Part shown: positions 1 through 4,066 of the stretch, piece after piece
Layout: each line of letters begins with the position of its first letter
Numbering within the stretch: position 1 is the stretch's first letter
Assembly (NCBI GenBank): GCA_016291275.1
Contig: JAEEWY010000109.1
Coordinates: 1 to 5,261 of the forward strand
Source of the DNA: Methanobrevibacter sp.
GTDB lineage: Archaea > Methanobacteriota > Methanobacteria > Methanobacteriales > Methanobacteriaceae
DNA: 5,261 nucleotides
Reading direction: 5' to 3'
Notes under the pieces: model-generated
What the model saw: only the letters and a program-made list of their open reading frames with translations
Databases searched by the model: none
What the model was told of the DNA's origin: nothing
Translations under genes and position numbers: made by a program

Positions 1-188
1 GGCAAGAACAATAAGCCAGTGATATATAGAACATTATCCTTAACGTGTCCGTCAAGCATTGCTAAAAATTCATTGGGATATGATTTTTTAGAATAGAACA
101 CTACAGAATCAATCACTCCCTGGTCTACACAGACCTTCTTGAACTGATTCCTCATATTCATTTTTGACACTAAATCTTCAAATCCCAT
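1..188 (-). CDS. JAMM/MPN (Mov34/PAD-1-like) domain protein, N-terminal part only
   Basis: This is an open frame starting with ATG at 188 and running off the left edge after 62 full codons, so only the N-terminus is visible. The segment SYPNEFLAMLDG (residues 36-47) followed by a hydrophobic strand (VLYITGLLFL, 53-62) resembles the start of archaeal JAB/MPN domains. In that family a glutamate in this strand, here Glu40, helps form the zinc site of JAMM isopeptidases. The HxH...D motif that would prove a metalloprotease lies outside the window. Archaeal JAMM enzymes can remove ubiquitin-like SAMP modifiers, but that role is only inferred here. The start is supported by AAAGTGAT about four bases ahead of the ATG; the same GTGATATT-ATG context precedes the gene starting at 3959. 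The gene begins 45 bases after the thg1 stop and is probably co-transcribed with it. I am fairly confident of the reading frame and moderately confident of the family. Confidence 0.7.
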   Translation of the reverse strand, partial: MGFEDLVSKMNMRNQFKKVCVDQGVIDSVVFYSKKSYPNEFLAMLDGHVKDNVLYITGLLFL

Positions 189-233
189 AATATCACTTTA
201 AATAATTAAAAATAGTCAGCATAATAATTGATT

Positions 234-992
234 TTATAATTTTTCAAAGAAGTCTTGGCTAAAGATGTCCAATTCATAATCAACAAAGACTTCAGACCTT
301 GTAGAAACTGTCTTTTCATTCTTTTTAGGATTGAATCCTTCGATTTCCCATGATTTCTTATAGACTCCAATTCCTCTTTTCTTCCAGGTTTCCACATCAT
401 TAAGGTTTATTCCTCTCTCAAATAGCATGTCATGGATTTCATTTGATTTCAAACCTTTTATCTTTTCATTAGCCTCTTCATTATCGTATTCTTTCTTAAG
501 TGCCCAGATGCCATATCCATTGATGCAATTTCTCCAACATTCATCTTGTCTCCATTTGAAGTAGTCAGATATAGATGCATCATCGATTGGAATGATTCTT
601 GAATCAAAGGATATAGGAAATACAATATTCCTTTCATTATCTGATAAGTTATCCAAATCAAATTCATTAGAATAATCGTTTAATAGATTATATGTAAAGG
701 AACTTGAAGCAAGTGAAGCGAATACTGAATTCATCTTCTCAACTCTGCCAGAAAATGGAATCTCATCCAGAAGTATGCTGATTTCATCTGAAAATGCATA
801 AATGAATTTAGGTGCAAACTGATTGAATATGTCGAGGCAAACATTTGTGATTATCTTATAGAAATTCTCATCATAAGGCTTTACAAGATCTAATGCTTTT
901 GATAAACTATGAAACTTGCGTCCATCTAAACGTATGATTATATTTGAGTTCTTTGGAACTTTCATAGTTGAATAAATCTCATAATCCTTCAT
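234..992 (-). CDS. thg1: tRNA(His) guanylyltransferase / Thg1-like 3'-5' nucleotidyltransferase
   Basis: The 252-residue product matches the Thg1 family, which adds nucleotides to the 5' end of tRNA in the reverse (3'-5') direction. It classically adds G-1 to tRNA-His; archaeal members act in a template-dependent way and can repair 5'-truncated tRNAs. Visible motifs are RLDGRKFH (residues 21-28, metal-binding Asp23), FSDEIS (67-72, catalytic Asp69 and Glu70), FDSRIIPI (129-136) and YFKWRQDECWRNCIN (144-158). In eukaryotic Thg1 the last block carries HINN-type residues; here it is the archaeal WRN form. Length fits an archaeal family member and the palm-domain metal residues are intact, so it should be active. 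ATG at 992 is preceded by AGGTGATT (1002-995), a strong archaeal ribosome binding site. The gene lies 56 bases after nadX and 45 before the JAMM gene, and a TATA-like box precedes it. Whether it is a true G-1 enzyme or a repair enzyme cannot be decided from the sequence. Confidence 0.93.
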   Translation of the reverse strand: MKDYEIYSTMKVPKNSNIIIRLDGRKFHSLSKALDLVKPYDENFYKIITNVCLDIFNQFAPKFIYAFSDEISILLDEIPFSGRVEKMNSVFASLASSSFTYNLLNDYSNEFDLDNLSDNERNIVFPISFDSRIIPIDDASISDYFKWRQDECWRNCINGYGIWALKKEYDNEEANEKIKGLKSNEIHDMLFERGINLNDVETWKKRGIGVYKKSWEIEGFNPKKNEKTVSTRSEVFVDYELDIFSQDFFEKL

Positions 993-994
993 CT

Positions 995-1002
995 AATCAC
1001 CT
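995..1002 (-). promoter_or_regulatory. Shine-Dalgarno site of thg1
   Basis: AGGTGATT on the minus strand, two bases before the ATG at 992, complements the archaeal 16S rRNA 3' end (AUCACCU). It fixes the thg1 start. Confidence 0.8.
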
Positions 1003-1034
1003 AAATTCTATAGATTTCTAATCAAAATTCTATT

Positions 1035-1043
1035 AAATATAAA
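1035..1043 (-). promoter_or_regulatory. Candidate TATA box for thg1
   Basis: TTTATATTT on the minus strand lies about 45 bases ahead of the thg1 ATG. A start site about 25 bases downstream would give a leader of roughly 20-25 nt that just includes the ribosome binding site. It sits in the short gap after nadX, so thg1 could be transcribed alone as well as by read-through. The region is AT-rich, so chance resemblance is possible. Confidence 0.4.
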
Positions 1044-1048
1044 TTAAA

Positions 1049-1810
1049 TTATGTTCCTACAGAGAAACATTCTCCGAAACTTTTCAAGAGCTTAATAGCT
1101 GAAAATGCAGCTAACATGCTTGTTTTTGGGTTTGCAGCAAATGGGTAGTTTTCAGAACTTGTCCTGAATTCACCGAAGTCACCTTTCACTACAACCTCAT
1201 GGACATTCCTGTCCACTTTTGGATCCACTATTATCTTTACATCAATATCCATATTGCAGGCAATGCTTAATGATGCCGCTACATTGATGTTCACTGGGAA
1301 TTTCTCAACAGCTTCTGAAGCTTTTCCTTCAAATAGGACTTCTTCCTCTTCAACTTCCCTTCCTAATGATTTAGGTGCCTTTCTTGTAGTCAATGAAGCT
1401 TCTGTAATCTTACCTATGGATGCTGCCTTAATACCATCCAAACCAACTATAGCCCCAGAAGGAGCATATACTTTAGCATTATGCTCTTCAGCGGTTTTTC
1501 TGACCTTGTTTCTGAATTCTCTATCCATCAATGCACCTACACTCATCACCATCAGATCAATGCCTCTTTCAAGGATATCCAATGCAATGACCTTTAAAGC
1601 GATTGGGGAAGCGGATTCCAAAATCAAATCAACATCATCCAGCATGTCCTCTAATCTTAAAACAGCAACACCATTTGCAATCTGTGCAAGATTTTCCGCT
1701 CTTTCTATGTCTGTGTCATAGAAATATTTTATTTGTATTCCACTATCGGATATGAATTCATTCACTATAGTGTTAGCTATAGCTCCACATCCTACAATAC
1801 CTACTATCAT
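1049..1810 (-). CDS. nadX: L-aspartate dehydrogenase (NAD biosynthesis)
   Basis: The 253-residue product is a full-length L-aspartate dehydrogenase, which oxidises aspartate with NAD(P)+ to iminoaspartate. Quinolinate synthase (NadA) uses this in NAD synthesis; in strict anaerobes NadX replaces the oxygen-linked oxidase NadB. The N-terminal Rossmann fold starts with IVGIVGCGAIA (2-12, the dinucleotide GxGxxx loop), with an acidic residue near the end of the second strand (YDTD, 31-34). YAPSGAIVGLDG (115-126), FPVNINVAASLSIA (171-184) and NPKTSMLAA (227-235) are the conserved C-terminal blocks around the substrate pocket. His204 in DRNVHEV is the likely counterpart of the catalytic histidine of archaeal family members. 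ATG at 1810 is preceded by AGGTGA (1820-1815). The PRC-barrel gene ends 363 bases upstream, so this gene probably has its own promoter; thg1 follows after 56 bases. No nadA or nadC is visible nearby. Confidence 0.93.
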   Translation of the reverse strand: MIVGIVGCGAIANTIVNEFISDSGIQIKYFYDTDIERAENLAQIANGVAVLRLEDMLDDVDLILESASPIALKVIALDILERGIDLMVMSVGALMDREFRNKVRKTAEEHNAKVYAPSGAIVGLDGIKAASIGKITEASLTTRKAPKSLGREVEEEEVLFEGKASEAVEKFPVNINVAASLSIACNMDIDVKIIVDPKVDRNVHEVVVKGDFGEFRTSSENYPFAANPKTSMLAAFSAIKLLKSFGECFSVGT

Positions 1811-1814
1811 CAGT

Positions 1815-1820
1815 TCACCT
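1815..1820 (-). promoter_or_regulatory. Shine-Dalgarno site of nadX
   Basis: AGGTGA on the minus strand, four bases before the ATG at 1810, supports that start codon. Confidence 0.75.
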
Positions 1821-1844
1821 CAAATAATGAAAAATTGAAAATTT

Positions 1845-1853
1845 TTTTATAAT
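1845..1853 (-). promoter_or_regulatory. Candidate TATA box of nadX
   Basis: ATTATAAAA on the minus strand lies about 40 bases ahead of the nadX start. The expected transcription start near 1823 would leave a short leader of about a dozen bases that begins just before the ribosome binding site. It is the best-placed TATA-like element in the gap, but the background is very AT-rich. Confidence 0.4.
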
Positions 1854-1860
1854 CATAATA

Positions 1861-1905
1861 TTAATTAAGAATAAATTTTCCTTAATTATAATTATTCTTT
1901 ATTAA
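1861..1905. repeat. Inverted repeat just upstream of the nadX promoter
   Basis: The arms TTAATTAAGAATAA (1861-1874) and TTATTCTTTATTAA (1892-1905) are complementary at 13 of 14 positions, with a 17-base spacer. The repeat ends about eight bases upstream of the candidate nadX TATA box, a position suited to a dimeric regulator. It could also be a chance product of AT-rich sequence. Confidence 0.4.
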
Positions 1906-2042
1906 ATAAAAAACTATCCTATTGAATATAGTTAAGTGTTTGAATTTTGATTTCCAATAAAAATTAAAAAAATGTAAACCATTTCTTATAAATTGTTAAT
2001 AACATTGATAATAACAAGAAAAATGATGAAATTTGCTTCATG

Positions 2043-2066
2043 AAAAAAATTGAAAAAAAGAGAAAA
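2043..2066 (-). terminator. U-tract termination region after the PRC-barrel gene
   Basis: On the minus strand this reads as T-runs of four, seven and seven bases broken by CTC and CAA. Archaeal RNA polymerase terminates at such U-rich tracts without needing a stable hairpin. A shorter T6 run at 2105-2110, about 65 bases after the stop, may give earlier partial termination. The call rests on T-run density and position only. Confidence 0.5.
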
Positions 2067-2173
2067 TAAATTAAATATGTTAATTAATCTGAAACTACAT
2101 TTAGAAAAAATAGGCTAGTAATCAAAGGATATGGTAAAAATCTCAAAGATTAAAAACATATTTAGTTAAATAA

Positions 2174-2584
2174 CTATTGTGCTTTTGGTATAGGAGCTTC
2201 TACAGGAGCTTCTGCCGGAGCTGCTCTAACAGGCTCTGGTCTTGGGCGAATAGACATTTCTTCTCCAGCTACTGGAGGTTTTGGTCTTTTTAAGTCTTGA
2301 GGATCAATTAACATAATGTCGCCAATAGCAGTAACTCTGTCAAACTCAATGTTAAGTAAGCCTTCTTGGAAGGTTCTGCCTACTTCTTCTTCAGGTACGA
2401 ACTGGAATCCGCCTCTAAAGATATCTCTGAACCCTGCACTTTTTCTTTCAGGTTCTAAAGCTTTTACTTGAAGTCTAGAGATAGTTCCGTATCTGATATT
2501 TAAAACTACGTCGTGTACTTGACCTACATACTGTCCTGCTAATGTATATATATCCAAATCGTAAAGAGTTGAAACTTCTACCAT
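2174..2584 (-). CDS. PRC-barrel domain protein with Pro/Ala-rich tail
   Basis: The 136-residue protein has one PRC-barrel domain (about residues 3-94), a small beta-barrel related to the RimM C-terminal domain. Typical features are the opening LYDLDIYTLAGQYVGQVHDV (7-26), with the G-x-x-V-G-x-V-x-D-V pattern, then alternating strands and VTAIGDIMLI (84-93). The tail (98-136) has 10 prolines plus many Ala and Glu and should be disordered. There is no signal peptide or membrane segment. The longer frame starts at 2596, but I prefer ATG 2584: GGTGA (2594-2590) lies five bases before it, whereas the 2596 ATG overlaps that site and has none of its own. The gene is visibly less AT-rich than its surroundings, as in highly expressed genes, and is isolated by long gaps, so it is probably a single-gene transcript. 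Single PRC-barrel archaeal proteins include the haloarchaeal division proteins CdpB1 and CdpB2; equivalence here is only a hypothesis. Confidence 0.88.
   Translation of the reverse strand: MVEVSTLYDLDIYTLAGQYVGQVHDVVLNIRYGTISRLQVKALEPERKSAGFRDIFRGGFQFVPEEEVGRTFQEGLLNIEFDRVTAIGDIMLIDPQDLKRPKPPVAGEEMSIRPRPEPVRAAPAEAPVEAPIPKAQ
2193..2225 (-). repeat. 12-base tandem repeat in the tail of the PRC-barrel gene
   Basis: On the plus strand GGAGCTTCTACA, GGAGCTTCTGCC and GGAGCTGCT follow one another (2193-2204, 2205-2216, 2217-2225). The repeats are in frame and encode the alternating AP/EAP pattern near the C-terminus (APAEAPVEAP). Such a unit can change copy number by slippage without shifting the frame. 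Confidence 0.75.
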
Positions 2585-2589
2585 TTTTT

Positions 2590-2594
2590 TCACC
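2590..2594 (-). promoter_or_regulatory. Shine-Dalgarno site deciding the PRC-barrel start
   Basis: GGTGA on the minus strand sits five bases ahead of the ATG at 2584 and overlaps the last base of the upstream in-frame ATG at 2596. This argues that translation starts at 2584, giving 136 rather than 140 residues. Confidence 0.7.
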
Positions 2595-2708
2595 ATTATA
2601 ACTCAATAAATCAAATAAAAATGTTTGTTGTCAATGCACTTAAAACATTGCAAAATCCTTTAATTTTTAAAAATTTTAGCCTATGAAGAATGAATTAATA
2701 ATTAAAAG

Positions 2709-2749
2709 ATATGAATTTTTTAATTTTCATTTAATTAAGAAATTCATAT
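2709..2749 (-). repeat. Long inverted repeat in the presumed leader of the PRC-barrel gene
   Basis: The arms 2709-2725 and 2733-2749 are complementary at 16 of 17 positions around a seven-base loop. The single exception (2719/2739) is a T-G pair on the plus strand and an A-C mismatch in minus-strand RNA. If transcription starts near 2783, the hairpin lies about 35 nt into the leader and about 125 nt ahead of the start codon. It is almost all A-T pairs, so it is only moderately stable. A role in leader RNA stability, or as a DNA operator, is speculative. Confidence 0.5.
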
Positions 2750-2805
2750 TGAATTTAACAATTAAACATTAAATAAGCTTATTATATAATATATGTCTAT
2801 TTGCT

Positions 2806-2813
2806 TATATAAA
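2806..2813 (-). promoter_or_regulatory. TATA-box promoter, probably of the PRC-barrel gene
   Basis: TTTATATA on the minus strand is the consensus methanogen TATA box. It is preceded by a purine-rich stretch (AAAGTA) that could serve as the TFB recognition element. Transcription would begin near 2783, leaving a leader of about 200 nt before the ATG at 2584. It is the best TATA match in the gap. The core TATATA is symmetric, but no gene lies on its plus-strand side. Confidence 0.55.
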
Positions 2814-2820
2814 TACTTTA

Positions 2821-3185
2821 TGTTTTTTAAGTCAAAAATAACTATTAAAATTTAAAAAAATTGCTAAAATTGAAATAAAAATTAAAAATAATTGTAAAAA
2901 TTATCTAAAAATTAAAAAATAGAAAAATTTCAATATTAAAACGAAAAAATAAGTAAAATTTTAGAGAAAAAATTCAAAAATTTCCAAAAAATGATAATAT
3001 CATGATAATATCATTGAAAATTTCATGAAATTTGAAAAAAATGTTAATGTCATGTTAATATCATTAAGGAATTTGCTTATGATAATACAAAAATTTAAGA
3101 AAATATTAATAAAAAATGTTAAAAAAAAGGAATGAAAAATAATGGAATAATATTAAAAAAGTAAAAAAATGGAATAAAAATAAGT
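2821..3185. other. Extremely AT-rich, strand-asymmetric non-coding stretch
   Basis: No gene or sustained frame is visible. The plus strand is dominated by A-runs, so minus-strand RNA from the upstream gene would be full of U-tracts. These could act as backup terminators after the gene ending at 3234. Simple degenerate repeats occur, such as AATGGAATAA at 3141-3150 and 3168-3177. The only ordered structure is the repeat and palindrome cluster at 2991-3064. Confidence 0.6.
2991..3064. repeat. Ordered array of 11-bp repeats around a perfect palindrome
   Basis: Four copies of ATGWTAATRTC occur as two tandem pairs (2991-3001 and 3002-3012; 3041-3051 and 3052-3062), each pair ending in AT to make a 24-base box. 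Box 2991-3014 and box 3041-3064 agree at 21 of 24 positions. Each copy in the first box, with the next two bases, forms the palindrome ATGATA-A-TATCAT. Between the boxes lies the perfect 16-base palindrome AAATTTCATGAAATTT (3018-3033). The boxes also match each other inverted at 19 of 24 positions, so the cluster can be drawn as one large imperfect hairpin. A fifth partial copy (ATGATAATAC) lies at 3079-3088. The 11-base period is about one helical turn, as expected for protein sites on one face of DNA. Function is unknown. Confidence 0.65.
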
Positions 3186-3232
3186 GAAAAAATTTTGATC
3201 AAACTTTTTCTAAAAGTTTGTCTAAAAGTTTG
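3186..3232 (-). terminator. Hairpin plus U-tract terminator after the EMAP-domain gene
   Basis: Just after the stop codon (3236-3234) the minus strand carries CAAACTTTT-AGA-AAAAGTTTG (3220-3200), a perfect nine-base stem with a three-base loop, followed by ATCAAAA and T6 (3192-3187). The 5' arm is duplicated: CAAACTTTT also occurs at 3232-3224, so the 3' arm can pair with either copy. It resembles a bacterial-type intrinsic terminator, with the U-run archaeal polymerase also responds to. Confidence 0.7.
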
Positions 3233-3233
3233 G

Positions 3234-3959
3234 TTAATTGTCTAAGAAATTAGTAATCATGTTTTTGGTTTCATTCAATGATTCCATAGGTATTCCATTA
3301 GGCATTTGGCCTAATTCACCTTGAACTTCCTTTAAGATGCTACCATTCATTCCTAAAAACATTCCTTCAGAAACAATTTCCATAAATGTAGCAGGAGGAA
3401 GCAATGAAACACCAACCCTATTTCCTTCCTTAACGGTCAAGTCATTGGTAACAACTTTCAAAGCTCTCTTTCCAAGATTTACATTACAGATCATAAGGGA
3501 ATCAGCATTAGGGTGCTTGCTGACACTCATGATTTCTCCAACCTTAACATCGATTCCAATGATTGGATCATCGATAGGTCCGAATTTGAATCTGTTTCTA
3601 AGGCCTAAAATGGTGTCAAGGAAGAATCTGACTTTAGCGATGTTTTCTTCAGTCTTTTCCCTTTCATCCTTTGGAGCCCCATTCATAAACTTATGAGCCC
3701 AATCCTCACCGCCAAGGAAATCAATTATTCTATGAGCCTTTTCCTCAAGCTTATCAACATCTTCACAATTAGCCAATGTATCCCCTTCAAGATAGCAATA
3801 AAGCAAGGACTTTAAGTCTGGCTCCATCCTTTTGGTTTCTTCAATAGCCCCTTTCTTATTCCAATTACCTCTAAAACTTCCAGTTTGAACGGTTCTTAGG
3901 AATAATTCACGAGCATGCATAGCTATTAAAATTCTATAATCTTTAGCAGTATCCCACAT
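3234..3959 (-). CDS. RNA-binding protein with C-terminal EMAP/tRNA-binding OB fold
   Basis: The 241-residue protein has two parts. Residues 1 to about 130 look helical and charged, and I cannot assign them to a named domain. Residues about 134-205 form an EMAP-II/Arc1p-like OB fold: IGIDVKVGEIMSVSKHPNAD (134-153) followed by SLMICNVNLG, KVVTNDL and RVGVSLLPPATF, with the characteristic KHPNAD motif. This domain binds tRNA in trans-acting synthetase cofactors and in methionyl-tRNA synthetase C-termini. The whole resembles the archaeal family of predicted RNA-binding proteins with a C-terminal EMAP domain (COG2517). It lacks synthetase catalytic motifs, so it is not a MetRS. Its partner and RNA are unknown; a tRNA chaperone or synthetase cofactor is the natural guess. 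ATG at 3959 is preceded by AAGTGATATT. It lies 107 bases after the aldehyde dehydrogenase stop and is followed at once by a terminator. Confidence 0.85.
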   Translation of the reverse strand: MWDTAKDYRILIAMHARELFLRTVQTGSFRGNWNKKGAIEETKRMEPDLKSLLYCYLEGDTLANCEDVDKLEEKAHRIIDFLGGEDWAHKFMNGAPKDEREKTEENIAKVRFFLDTILGLRNRFKFGPIDDPIIGIDVKVGEIMSVSKHPNADSLMICNVNLGKRALKVVTNDLTVKEGNRVGVSLLPPATFMEIVSEGMFLGMNGSILKEVQGELGQMPNGIPMESLNETKNMITNFLDN

Positions 3960-3991
3960 AATATCACTTGATAATCATAAAAATTTTTAAA

Positions 3992-4007
3992 ATTAATTTA
4001 AATTAAT
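3992..4007. promoter_or_regulatory. 16-base palindrome / possible core promoter ahead of the EMAP-domain gene
   Basis: ATTAATTTAAATTAAT is a perfect palindrome 33-48 bases upstream of the ATG at 3959, where a TATA box would be expected for a short leader. Its centre TTTAAA is a weak TATA-like core. No T-run terminator separates it from the aldehyde dehydrogenase gene, so read-through is also possible. In such AT-rich DNA this could be chance. Confidence 0.3.
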
Positions 4008-4066
4008 GTTTTTTCTGAATAATAATTTATTCCTCTTTAAATTAATACTTTATCAAAATATTGAAA

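Larger units (their letters stand above)
1811..2173. other. Gap between the PRC-barrel gene and nadX
   Basis: These 363 bases hold no plausible gene on either strand. Reading with transcription, they contain T-runs after the PRC-barrel stop (2105-2110, 2053-2059, 2043-2049), an unexplained AT-rich middle part, an inverted repeat (1861-1905) and the probable nadX promoter and ribosome binding site. A short hairpin-like element, ATGAA/TTCAT with a six-base loop, lies at 2024-2039. Confidence 0.7.

Noticed and set aside
206..667. Short minus-strand frames of 64 and 69 codons overlapping thg1
   Set aside because: They are in alternative frames of thg1, with no ribosome binding site or recognisable product.
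1254..1721. Plus-strand open frame of 155 codons
   Set aside because: It lies wholly inside nadX on the opposite strand, has no family resemblance and no convincing ribosome binding site, so it is a shadow of the real gene.
2023..2092. Possible C/D-box guide RNA (ATGATGA at 2023-2029, CTGA at 2089-2092)
   Set aside because: No convincing internal D' and C' boxes are present, the interior is low-complexity A-rich sequence, and the spacing is loose; chance is more likely.
2728..2748. Six-codon upstream frame (ATG...TGA) within the leader hairpin on the minus strand
   Set aside because: It has no ribosome binding site and such tiny frames are common by chance in AT-rich leaders.
2991..3088. 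CRISPR array
   Set aside because: Repeat units are only 11 bases, mostly abutting, with no regular unique spacers and no cas genes.
2597..3233. Replication origin in the AT-rich gap
   Set aside because: I see no Orc1/Cdc6-type origin boxes and no cdc6 gene nearby; AT richness and repeats alone are not enough.
3337..3696. Plus-strand open frame of 119 codons
   Set aside because: It is antisense to the EMAP-domain gene and has no independent support.
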